From contig CADBCT010000007.1 of assembly GCA_902793315.1 (NCBI GenBank), positions 1 through 37,981 on the forward strand: a DNA stretch of 37,981 nucleotides, read 5' to 3'. Below the pieces are notes generated by a model, which was not told the DNA's origin, did no database searches, and worked only from the letters and a program-made list of their open reading frames with translations. This stretch comes from an uncultured Erysipelotrichaceae bacterium. Its GTDB lineage: Bacteria; Bacillota_I; Bacilli_A; RF39; UBA660. How positions within the stretch are numbered: position 1 is the first letter of the stretch; each line of letters starts with the position of its first letter. Positions 15,240 through 22,474 of this stretch are shown here, piece by piece. The translations under genes were made by a program, and so were the position numbers.

Positions 15240-16295
15240 ATGTCATTTATAATTAACTTGTTATTATTTATTGTTATTTTAGGAGTAATAGTTTTTGTTC
15301 ATGAATTTGGTCATTTTATCTTTGCTAAAATAACAGGTGTTTATGTATATGAATTTGCAATTGGAATGGGGCCTAAGCTTTGGAGTAAGCAAGGTAAAGA
15401 AACAGAGTATTCAATTAGAGCTGTTCCAATTGGAGGATTTTGCCAATTAGCTGGGGAAGATTTAGATGATGATGATCTAAAGAAAGTTCCTAAGAAAAAG
15501 AGATTACAATCAAAAACTCCTTGGGAAAGATTCTTAATAATGGTTTTTGGTCCAATGAATAATTTTATTCTAGCAGTTATATTATTATTCTTCATTGCTT
15601 TAGTATGGGGTGGTTCTACTATGAGCCCAGTAATTACTGAAGTAGAAGATAATTCTGCTGCTCAAGTAGCTGGTATTACTAAAGGGGATAAAGTAATTGA
15701 AATTAATAAACATAAAGTAACTACTAGTGATGATATTTCCTTATATTTAGCTATTGCAGATCCTAAGAAAAAGAATACAATTAAAGTAGAAAAAGAAACT
15801 GGAGAAGAAATAGCTTATAAAATAAAACCAAAGAAAATTAAAGAAAATGGTGAAGAAGCTTATCGTTATGGCATTGGTATTCAACAAAAGAAAACTACTG
15901 GTATTGGACAAGCATTTGTTTATACTTTTAAGAAGACAGGTTCTATATTTAAACAAATGTATATAACTTTAGCTTATCTGTTTACGGGAGGAATTAGATT
16001 AAATCAATTAGCTGGACCAGTAGGAATTTATTCAATCGTAGGACAACAAAGTAAAGCAGGAATAGCTAACTTGATTTATTTAATGGCTTTCTTAAGTATA
16101 AATGTTGGAGTAATTAACTTACTACCAATCCCAGCATTTGATGGAGGACATATTTTATTTATAGTCATTGAATTAATTAAAGGTTCTCCAGTAAATCCAG
16201 AAATAGAAAATAAGATTCATATGGTATTCTTAGTATTATTAATGTTATTAATGGTAGTAATTACTTTTAATGATATATTACGTCTATTTGGGTGA
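15240..16295 (+). CDS. rseP: Site-2 protease RseP/RasP
   Basis: A 351-residue intramembrane zinc metalloprotease. The HEFGH motif (H21, E22, H25) is in the first transmembrane segment. A single PDZ domain lies at about residues 120-205 (ITKGDKVIEINKHKV). The third metal ligand is in PIPAFDGGHILF near residue 300. The family cleaves anti-sigma factors and remnants of signal peptides; in Bacillus the orthologue activates sigma-W. GGAGGG lies 9 bases after cdsA. A 48-residue membrane peptide follows 4 bases after the stop. Confidence 0.95.
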   Translation: MSFIINLLLFIVILGVIVFVHEFGHFIFAKITGVYVYEFAIGMGPKLWSKQGKETEYSIRAVPIGGFCQLAGEDLDDDDLKKVPKKKRLQSKTPWERFLIMVFGPMNNFILAVILLFFIALVWGGSTMSPVITEVEDNSAAQVAGITKGDKVIEINKHKVTTSDDISLYLAIADPKKKNTIKVEKETGEEIAYKIKPKKIKENGEEAYRYGIGIQQKKTTGIGQAFVYTFKKTGSIFKQMYITLAYLFTGGIRLNQLAGPVGIYSIVGQQSKAGIANLIYLMAFLSINVGVINLLPIPAFDGGHILFIVIELIKGSPVNPEIENKIHMVFLVLLMLLMVVITFNDILRLFG

Positions 16296-16299
16296 TAAT

Positions 16300-16446
16300 A
16301 TGGTAATAATAATCTTATTTATAATCTTAATATTATTTACTGCTAGTATGACTATATTACTATATACAAGACCTAGATATAGACATATACCAGACTTGTT
16401 GACAGATGATATTGATGAATTATTTGAAGATAAAAGAGATGTATAG
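16300..16446 (+). CDS. 48-residue single-pass membrane peptide after rseP
   Basis: The ATG at 16300 is 4 bases after the rseP stop and has GGGTGAT (16290-16296) as ribosome binding site. The product has one transmembrane helix (about residues 2-22, with ILFIILILFTASMTILLY), a short basic stretch (RPRYRHIP) and an acidic tail (LLTDDIDELFEDKRDV). No family is recognised. Its place in the operon and its topology make it a candidate partner or regulator of RseP, by inference only. The terminator at 16432 starts within its last codons. Confidence 0.65.
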   Translation: MVIIILFIILILFTASMTILLYTRPRYRHIPDLLTDDIDELFEDKRDV

Positions 16447-16462
16447 TCTCTTTTTATTTTAG
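16432..16462 (+). terminator. Terminator of the uppS-cdsA-rseP operon
   Basis: AAAAGAGA (16432-16439) pairs with TCTCTTTT (16447-16454) around TGTATAG, followed by TATTTT. Confidence 0.75.
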
Positions 16463-16463
16463 T

Positions 16464-16502
16464 GTGAAACTTTTTGGGTTAAAAACTATTAAATAGTTTC
16501 AC
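16464..16502. repeat. Inverted repeat upstream of the Fic-like gene
   Basis: GTGAAACT (16464-16471) and AGTTTCAC (16495-16502) pair perfectly, and a smaller ACTATT/AATAGT hairpin lies inside. It is 19 bases upstream of the -10 TATAAT at 16521-16526, so it covers the expected -35 of the Fic-like gene. An operator is more likely than a terminator, because no T-run of useful length follows and a terminator already stands upstream. Confidence 0.6.
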
Positions 16503-16520
16503 ATTTTTAAAATTATGAGT

Positions 16521-16526
16521 TATAAT
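16521..16526 (+). promoter_or_regulatory. -10 box of the Fic-like gene
   Basis: TATAAT followed by AGAGGTGA (16533-16540) and ATG at 16545. The earlier in-frame ATG at 16515 lies upstream of this box and cannot be the start of this transcript. Confidence 0.55.
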
Positions 16527-16544
16527 AACTCCAGAGGTGATACT

Positions 16545-17483
16545 ATGACCAAACATATGAAATTACTAGATTTATTAGACCAAAAGAAGATTAAAGAATT
16601 TGAACTAGAGCAATTAATATATGGATCTATAGAAGTGCGTGAAAAGAATGGTAATAAATATATTTATATTCATGCTAAAGAAAATGGTATTCAAGTAACA
16701 AAGTATATAGGAGAATATTCTGATACTTTATATAATTTGATTCTAAATAATAATCTACGATCAAAGGAATTAAAAAAAGAAATAAAGCAAATGGAGAAAG
16801 ATTTAAAAGAGTTAAATTATATTGAAGGAGAAATATCAAAAGAAGTAAGTATTAATATTGATTTTGCAAGAAAACATTTAGCAGGAACTATCTATACTCA
16901 AGCTATTTTGGAGGGAGTAGCGACAACCTTATCTGATACTGAAAATATCATTGAAGGTGGAAAAATAAATAATATGTCAGTTGATGATGTTATGAAGATT
17001 ATTAATTTAAAGCATGCTTGGGAGTTTATTTTAAATAAGAATGTTATAATATCTCCAACTAATTATTCAGTATTAAATACAATTAACAGACTGGTAGAAG
17101 AAGGATTTTATTATAGCGCTGGTGAATTACGTACGACTCCAGTAACAATAGGTGGAACAACATGGGAACCAGAATTACCAATTGAATCTGAAATAAAAAA
17201 AGATATAGAAACTATAACAAATAAAAAGAAAAGTCATATAGATATAGCTATAGAATTATTACTATATGTTGTAAGAAAACAAATGTTTCTTGATGGTAAT
17301 AAAAGAACATCAGTAATATTCGCAAATCACTATTTAATATCTAAAGGAAAAGGCTTAATAGTTATACCTGTAGATTTAGCAAATTACTATAAAAAATTAT
17401 TGATTGACTATTATGAAACTAATAATCCTAAAGAAATAACTAAATTCTTAAAAGAACAGTGTTATTTAAATCTAAAAGATTAA
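16545..17483 (+). CDS. Fic/DOC-family protein with altered active-site motif
   Basis: A 312-residue soluble protein. A charged N-terminal region (1-105) precedes a Fic fold. The probable inhibitory helix has EGVATTLSDTENIIEGG (123-139), the flap has LRTTPVTIGGTTWEP (195-209), and the catalytic loop is QMFLDGNKRTS (246-256). Canonical Fic proteins have HxFxxGNxR and use the His as general base to transfer AMP to a hydroxyl side chain. Here Gln246 takes the place of His, while Phe, Asp, Gly, Asn and Arg remain, so nucleotide binding may persist with changed or lost activity. The start follows AGAGGTGA. It lies beside the surface-protein gene in an accessory stretch and has its own promoter with a possible operator. 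Confidence 0.8.
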   Translation: MTKHMKLLDLLDQKKIKEFELEQLIYGSIEVREKNGNKYIYIHAKENGIQVTKYIGEYSDTLYNLILNNNLRSKELKKEIKQMEKDLKELNYIEGEISKEVSINIDFARKHLAGTIYTQAILEGVATTLSDTENIIEGGKINNMSVDDVMKIINLKHAWEFILNKNVIISPTNYSVLNTINRLVEEGFYYSAGELRTTPVTIGGTTWEPELPIESEIKKDIETITNKKKSHIDIAIELLLYVVRKQMFLDGNKRTSVIFANHYLISKGKGLIVIPVDLANYYKKLLIDYYETNNPKEITKFLKEQCYLNLKD

Positions 17484-17498
17484 AATTACTTGAAGCAT

Positions 17499-17519
17499 AA
17501 GTATAATCATAGTATACTT
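17499..17519 (+). promoter_or_regulatory. Promoter of the surface-protein gene with an inverted repeat over the -10
   Basis: AAGTATA (17499-17505) and TATACTT (17513-17519) form a perfect inverted repeat with a 7-base loop. The -10 TATAAT (17502-17507) lies inside it. AGGAGA (17525-17530) precedes the ATG at 17537. A repressor bound here would block the promoter. Confidence 0.5.
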
Positions 17520-17536
17520 AACATAGGAGAATAAGT

Positions 17537-18592
17537 ATGGTAATAGATAAAGATAATATAAAAATTCTTTTGATTATATTAGTACTAGGGCTAGGCATAG
17601 GATATGCCTATATTAATAGTGATCTAAATATCAATGGTACTGCTCAAGTAAATAGTGCTAACTGGGATGTACATTGGGCAAATGTTCAAATAACTAACGG
17701 ATCTGTATCAGGAACAAATGTAGTTACAGCACCTACAATATCTAATAGTACAACAGTTAATTATAGTATTATATTAAATACACCAGGAGATTATTATGAA
17801 TTTACTGTAGATGCAGTAAATGCTGGTACTATAGATGCAATGATAGATACTATAGATTCTAAATTAAATGGAGCAACTATCACAACATTACCAGATTATT
17901 TAAAATATACAGTAACATATTTAGATGGAGTAGCACTAGAACCAAATCATCAATTGCTACACAACACAATTGAAAAATACAAAGTAAGAATAGAATACAA
18001 TACTGATATAAATGCTAATCAATTACCAGCATCTAATCAAACATTAAGCCTACAATTTACTGTTACTTATAGGCAAGCTACTGAAAATGCAACAGAAGTA
18101 GAACGTGTAGTAGCAAAGTATACAGTAAGTAGTACACCAACAAACATAGGACAAGCGATACCAAATGGAATAACACAATATAGTAGTGCAGCAGAAGCAA
18201 TGGCAGCATTTTCAAACAGACCATACTATTTAAAACACACGATTCAAAGTGGAGTAGTAATAGAAAGTTATGTAGAGTTTGTAGTAACCTCGGCAATGGC
18301 AAATGCTAACTCAGGAATGACTGCTGGAACGTATTATTTAAGAGGGGCAGGATCAACATATAATTCTTCGACAAATAGTTATAATAATGATAGTCCATAC
18401 TATGAAAGTAATAAAGCAGTTTTATTAAGTGCTTTTGGAAGTGCAAATTGTACGGATTATACTTCCATTTTCCACTGTAGTGTGTCAGGATTGGATTCCA
18501 ATACCTATGCGAATGGCTATGTCTATGCGCACGACGGTCATTGGATCTGTGGTGTTAATAGTGATGGATCTTCTTCCTGCGTCAGCTTCTAA
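17537..18592 (+). CDS. Surface or pilin-like secreted protein with a candidate hypervariable C-terminus
   Basis: A 351-residue exported protein. A signal-anchor (residues 9-26, IKILLIILVLGLGIGYAY) is followed by a beta-rich domain (about 27-182) with WDVHWANVQ and NTPGDYYEFTVDAVNAGTID, resembling TasA/camelysin-type or pilin-like surface proteins. A second domain (about 190-351) has YVEFVVTSAMANANSGMTAG and SPYYESNKAVLLSAFGSANC. The protein ends in a Cys-, Tyr-, Asp- and Ser-rich stretch with four cysteines. The last 32 codons are unlike the rest of the window: 28 end in C or T and 12 of these in C. The first 160 codons are highly similar to the truncated gene at 8786. The protein probably sits on the cell surface; ligand and family are unknown. 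Confidence 0.85.
   Translation: MVIDKDNIKILLIILVLGLGIGYAYINSDLNINGTAQVNSANWDVHWANVQITNGSVSGTNVVTAPTISNSTTVNYSIILNTPGDYYEFTVDAVNAGTIDAMIDTIDSKLNGATITTLPDYLKYTVTYLDGVALEPNHQLLHNTIEKYKVRIEYNTDINANQLPASNQTLSLQFTVTYRQATENATEVERVVAKYTVSSTPTNIGQAIPNGITQYSSAAEAMAAFSNRPYYLKHTIQSGVVIESYVEFVVTSAMANANSGMTAGTYYLRGAGSTYNSSTNSYNNDSPYYESNKAVLLSAFGSANCTDYTSIFHCSVSGLDSNTYANGYVYAHDGHWICGVNSDGSSSCVSF
17588..18082 (+). repeat. Long diverged direct repeat, copy 2 (surface-protein N-terminal domain)
   Basis: Matches 8792-9274, with a net 12-base difference in length near codons 56-62. The match starts at codon 18 and ends at the RQAT codons, where the C-terminal domains become unrelated. Confidence 0.9.
18449..18592 (+). 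other. Candidate DGR-type variable region at the gene end
   Basis: From the CTDYTSIFHC codons to the stop the base composition changes. From GAT 18494 to TTC 18589, 28 of 32 codons are NNC or NNT, with TCC, ACC, GGC, GTC, CAC, ATC, AGC and GCG codons that are rare elsewhere in the window. Replacement of template adenines in AAC/AAT codons produces just this NNC/NNT pattern. The stretch lies at the 3' end of a secreted-protein gene, as in targets of diversity-generating retroelements. No reverse transcriptase or template repeat is seen here, so the call is an inference. Confidence 0.5.
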
Positions 18593-18799
18593 TAATAGTT
18601 GATTCTCCAAGCCATAGATAGGTTCTTATAATAACCTGAGATCCACGATGGCTTGGCAATTGTGACAGGAAGATTATATTTGAAGATGGTTCCAAAAGAA
18701 GCGAAAACGAATTTAGGCACAGCAAAATCAAAAAAAGAAATACGACAGAATTGATTATTGGAGATTTTGCCATAGATAGAGTATTCCAAAATAGTTCAA
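18593..18799 (+). other. Long 3' untranslated region with stem-loop after the surface-protein gene
   Basis: About 200 bases without a convincing gene. CCAAGCCAT (18607-18615) pairs perfectly with ATGGCTTGG (18648-18656), and the enclosed loop has an inner AGGTT/AACCT stem. The 11-mer GCCATAGATAG occurs at 18611 and again near 18771. The region is richer in G and C than its surroundings. Minus-strand open frames of 63 and 66 codons cross it but lack ribosome binding sites. It may be a structured 3' UTR, a target-recognition hairpin, or a remnant of a lost gene. Confidence 0.5.
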
Positions 18800-18831
18800 G
18801 AAATATTAGTCAATAATATTTCTTTTTCTTT
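18800..18831 (+). terminator. Terminator of the surface-protein transcript
   Basis: GAAATATTA (18800-18808) pairs with TAATATTTC (18814-18822) around GTCAA, followed by TTTTTCTTT. The priA -10 begins immediately after it. Confidence 0.85.
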
Positions 18832-18839
18832 GGTATAAT
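18831..18839 (+). promoter_or_regulatory. Extended -10 promoter of priA
   Basis: TGGTATAAT directly follows the terminator; GGAGGTGA (18849-18856) and a TTG start at 18861 follow. Confidence 0.65.
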
Positions 18840-18860
18840 ATAAATAGTGGAGGTGATACT

Positions 18861-21029
18861 TTGATAGTAGGTGTTTTAGTTGAGATTACTAATCGTAATG
18901 TAGATAAGATATTTGATTATAAAGTATCTGATAATTTAGTTGATGATATTAAAGTAGGAATCAGAGTATCAGTTCCTTTTGGTAGAATGACTCTTGAAGG
19001 TTTTGTTATGGAAATAAAGTCTTCTAGTGAGTTGGATGATTTAAAAGAAGTAATTGATATTGTAGATAAAGATGTAGTATTAAATGATGAATTATTAGAG
19101 TTAGGTAAGATTATTAGAGATAAGACTCTTGCTACTTTGATGTCTTGTTATCAGACTATGCTACCTAAAGCTTTAAAACTTAAAGCTAAAAAGAATAATA
19201 CAATTAATATTAAATATGATACTTATTATAGTTTAGGTACTGTAGAAGGTAAGTTTAATGATAATCAATTAAAGATAATAGATTTGGTTAAAGAAAAAGG
19301 TAAAGTAATAAGAAAAGAACTTGCTGATATTTCTCTTAGTAGTGTTAACACTCTTGTTAAAAAGGGAGTACTTATAGAAGAGAAAATAGAACATTACCGA
19401 GTAGATTATAAAGAAGAAAGTAGAGAAATAAAGAAGCTAACTCCTGATCAAGAGTCTTGTGTTAATAGTGTTATTAATGGTACTGATAAAGCTTATTTAT
19501 TATATGGAGTTACTGGTTCTGGTAAGACAGAAGTATATATGGAGATAATTGATCATTACTTAAAGAAGGGTAAGACTAGTATTGTTTTAGTTCCTGAAAT
19601 TAGTTTAACTCCCCAAATGATAAATCGTTTTCAAGTACGTTTCGGTAATAAAATAGCAGCTATTCATTCTGCTCTTAGTGATGGAGAAAAGTATGATGAA
19701 TGGAGAAGAATATATCGCGGAGAAGCATCTATTGTTATAGGGGCTAGAAGTGCTATATTTGCTCCTCTTAATAATCTTGGAGTAATTATAGTTGATGAGG
19801 AACATAGTGATTCATATAAACAAAGTGATCCTAGTCCTAGATATAGTGCTAAAGAGATAGCTTTGATTAGAGGAGAAACTAATCATGCTCCTGTAGTATT
19901 TGGAAGTGCTACTCCATCACTTGAAGCCATGGCTAGAGCCAAAAAAGGAGTATTTAAATTGCTTGAATTACCTAATCGTATTAATGGTAAAAAATTACCT
20001 GAAGTAGAAATAGTTGATATGAATAAAAATTTAGGTAAAAGTAAAGGCTACTTTTCACCCAGTTTAATTGAATCAATTAGTAATTGCTTAAAAAGAAATG
20101 AACAAGTAATTCTTTTACTTAATCGTCGTGGGTATGCTTCTTTTGTTAGTTGTAAGAACTGTGGTTATACTTTTAAGTGCCCTAATTGTGATATTACTTT
20201 GACTTTCCATAAGAGTAGTAATACTTTAAGATGCCATTACTGTGGACATGGAGGAAAGGTATATAGTAAATGTCCCGAATGTGGAGAATCTTCTTTAAGT
20301 AATTTAGGAGTAGGTACGCAAAAGATTGAAGAGGAATTATTAAAGCAATTTCCTACTAGTAAAATAGTTAGAATGGACTTTGATACTACTAGTAAGAAAG
20401 GTATGCATGAGAAGATAATTGAATCATTTAAAAATCATGAATATGATATTCTTCTTGGTACTCAAATGGTATCTAAAGGATTAGATTTTGCTGATGTTAC
20501 TTTAGTAGGAGTTATTAATGCTGATACATCACTTAATATTCCTGATTTTAGAAGTAGTGAAAATACATTCTCATTACTTGATCAAGTTGCTGGTAGAAGT
20601 GGTCGTAGTGAAAAGGAAGGTAAAGTTATTATACAAACTTTTAATCCTGAACATTATGCAATTAAATTAGTTAGAAATCACGATTATTTAGCTTTTTATG
20701 AAGAAGAAATGAATATTAGAAGAAAACTTAAATATCCACCATATTATTATTTATGTAATATTAGAATTAGTGGTAAAGATACTAATTATTTACTTAATGA
20801 AGCTAATAAAATAAAAAGAAGTTTAGAAAGAAACTTAACTTCTACAATAATTCTAGGACCTAGCAATGCTAGTATCTTTAAGATGAATAATACATATCGT
20901 TATAATATTTTATTGAAATACAAACAAGATGATTTATTAATTCCATTACTTAATAAAATATTAGAACATTACAAAACTAATAGTAAAGTAAAGATCGATA
21001 TTGACTTTAATCCTAGTCAAATGCTTTAA
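18861..21029 (+). CDS. priA: Primosomal replication-restart helicase PriA
   Basis: A 722-residue superfamily 2 helicase that recognises stalled forks and reloads the replicative helicase. An N-terminal DNA-binding domain is followed by the helicase core with Walker A GVTGSGKT (216-223) and DEEH (312-315). The zinc module has eight cysteines in four CxxC pairs from CKNCGY to CPECGE (about residues 433-475). Later helicase motifs include GTQMVSKGLDF and QVAGRSGR. The start is TTG with GGAGGTGA 5 bases upstream. It is shorter than the roughly 800-residue Bacillus protein, mainly in the N-terminal part. In Bacillus def and fmt follow; here two membrane-protein genes separate it from fmt. Confidence 0.97.
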   Translation: MIVGVLVEITNRNVDKIFDYKVSDNLVDDIKVGIRVSVPFGRMTLEGFVMEIKSSSELDDLKEVIDIVDKDVVLNDELLELGKIIRDKTLATLMSCYQTMLPKALKLKAKKNNTINIKYDTYYSLGTVEGKFNDNQLKIIDLVKEKGKVIRKELADISLSSVNTLVKKGVLIEEKIEHYRVDYKEESREIKKLTPDQESCVNSVINGTDKAYLLYGVTGSGKTEVYMEIIDHYLKKGKTSIVLVPEISLTPQMINRFQVRFGNKIAAIHSALSDGEKYDEWRRIYRGEASIVIGARSAIFAPLNNLGVIIVDEEHSDSYKQSDPSPRYSAKEIALIRGETNHAPVVFGSATPSLEAMARAKKGVFKLLELPNRINGKKLPEVEIVDMNKNLGKSKGYFSPSLIESISNCLKRNEQVILLLNRRGYASFVSCKNCGYTFKCPNCDITLTFHKSSNTLRCHYCGHGGKVYSKCPECGESSLSNLGVGTQKIEEELLKQFPTSKIVRMDFDTTSKKGMHEKIIESFKNHEYDILLGTQMVSKGLDFADVTLVGVINADTSLNIPDFRSSENTFSLLDQVAGRSGRSEKEGKVIIQTFNPEHYAIKLVRNHDYLAFYEEEMNIRRKLKYPPYYYLCNIRISGKDTNYLLNEANKIKRSLERNLTSTIILGPSNASIFKMNNTYRYNILLKYKQDDLLIPLLNKILEHYKTNSKVKIDIDFNPSQML

Positions 21030-21063
21030 AATATGGTATTCTTATATAAGATAGAGGTGTGTT

Positions 21064-21261
21064 ATGGATAACGAAAATAAAGAATTAGAGGTTAATAAAG
21101 AGAAGAGAGAAGAATATGAAAAGTTAATGCAAGATTCTTCTACTCAATTAGAAGGATATTATGATAAAAAGAATCCTTTTGTAATATTACTATTATTAAT
21201 TTTAGGATCAATAATAATTTTAGGCGTTATTTACTATGTTGTAGCTTATTTTAGATTATAA
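21064..21261 (+). CDS. Small single-pass membrane protein
   Basis: A 65-residue protein: a charged N-terminal half rich in Glu and Lys (1-40) and one C-terminal transmembrane segment (about 41-62, PFVILLLLILGSIIILGVIY). The topology suggests a tail-anchored protein facing the cytoplasm. GAGGTG precedes the ATG. It lies between priA and a larger membrane-anchored protein, probably in one operon. No family is recognised. Confidence 0.65.
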   Translation: MDNENKELEVNKEKREEYEKLMQDSSTQLEGYYDKKNPFVILLLLILGSIIILGVIYYVVAYFRL

Positions 21262-21295
21262 AAAACAAATTAAAAGATTGATAGGAGGTGATAAA

Positions 21296-22474
21296 GTGTT
21301 AGAAGAATTGTTGATTAGAGAAGATGTTCGTAATTTTATTGGTGAATTAAAGAATAATGATCGTTATTTTGCTAAAGAATTAAAAAGTTTTGCTGATCGT
21401 AAAATTACTATTAGTAATGAACTAGCACTTTATATTTTCTATGAATCTTTATATAAGTATTCATTACTATTTGATGAAGTATATTTATTTGATGAATTTA
21501 TGGAGCAACTAGATAGACTATATAAAAAGATTGATAATTATGAAGATATTATTGTAGGTATAAATAAATTATTGTGTAAATTAATTACATTTAAACTAGA
21601 TATTAAAGATACTAAAAAATCTGAATCTAAGCAGATAATTGTTGAATATATTTATAATAAATATATAGTTAATGGCTATTATGTCCATGGTTTTAATACT
21701 AGCTATACTGAAAGTATTAAAGAAAATGGCTTTGATCCTGAAAACTATGAAAATTATTATGATAAATTTACTAAATTAAATGAAATTTTTGCTAAGTATA
21801 ACGTTAACAATATAATTGAGAAAGATTTTACTAAAAAGGATGTAACATTTACTGATGATTTCTTAATGGGCTGTTATTATTCAATTTATGGACCTAGTTT
21901 TTTTTCAAGCTTCCTAGCTAATGAAGAATATTTTGGCAAAAGATCTAGACAAGATGGTTATTTGATAGATGATTATGATGTTACGATACGCTATTTGAAA
22001 AGGTTTATGAGTAATAATTTATTTAATGAAAATGATAAAAAATATATTTTAGATTTAGTAAAAGATGAATGGGATTTATTACATAGAGAAGATAAGAAAG
22101 TTAGTTTATTATTAGTAAAAAGAAATGAATTTAAAGATAAGAATATTGATATAAATGATTATCTTAATAGTGATGAAGATATTTATGATATTGCAGATAG
22201 ATTATTAAGTTCTAAGAAGAGTAGAATTATGTGTACTGAAGTAATACCGAAAGAAAATGTTTATATTGTTACTTTAGATGCTTATTATAGTGAAAAGAAT
22301 AAAAAAAGTGTAGAAGATGAACATCAAGAAGAGCTTGAACTGGCTAAATTAGAACAAGACAACAAAGAATTTATGGATACTTATGGTTCAGTATCAGTTT
22401 TATTAATTGCTGGAGCATTATTAATTACATTAGGGGTTATTATTACAATATTTATGATAATAAGAGGGATATAG
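21296..22474 (+). CDS. Tail-anchored protein of unknown function
   Basis: A 392-residue protein whose only transmembrane segment is at the very C-terminus (about 368-390, VLLIAGALLITLGVIITIFM), so the body is cytoplasmic. The start chosen is GTG 21296, with AGGAGGTGA at 21282-21290; a TTG at 21278 lies upstream of that site. Around residues 120-160 the segment NGYYVHGFNTSYTESIKENGF resembles the HG(T/F)...SI..NG stretch of ADP-ribosyltransferase-like folds. This is weak evidence from pattern alone. The fmt gene starts at the base after its stop, so it is co-transcribed with fmt, in the place where Bacillus has def. Confidence 0.65.
   Translation: MLEELLIREDVRNFIGELKNNDRYFAKELKSFADRKITISNELALYIFYESLYKYSLLFDEVYLFDEFMEQLDRLYKKIDNYEDIIVGINKLLCKLITFKLDIKDTKKSESKQIIVEYIYNKYIVNGYYVHGFNTSYTESIKENGFDPENYENYYDKFTKLNEIFAKYNVNNIIEKDFTKKDVTFTDDFLMGCYYSIYGPSFFSSFLANEEYFGKRSRQDGYLIDDYDVTIRYLKRFMSNNLFNENDKKYILDLVKDEWDLLHREDKKVSLLLVKRNEFKDKNIDINDYLNSDEDIYDIADRLLSSKKSRIMCTEVIPKENVYIVTLDAYYSEKNKKSVEDEHQEELELAKLEQDNKEFMDTYGSVSVLLIAGALLITLGVIITIFMIIRGI

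Noticed and set aside
16515..16544. ATG at 16515 as start of the Fic-like gene
   Set aside because: It lies upstream of and across the TATAAT box, and the ribosome binding site AGAGGTGA points to the ATG at 16545.
18582..18789. Two overlapping minus-strand open frames of 63 and 66 codons downstream of the surface-protein gene
   Set aside because: Neither has a ribosome binding site or promoter, they lie in the 3' untranslated region with its stem-loop and terminator, and their products match nothing I recognise.
18449..18860. A template repeat or reverse transcriptase of a retroelement beside the variable region
   Set aside because: I looked for an AAC/AAT-rich near-copy of the variable region and for a reverse transcriptase YxDD region and found none in the window.
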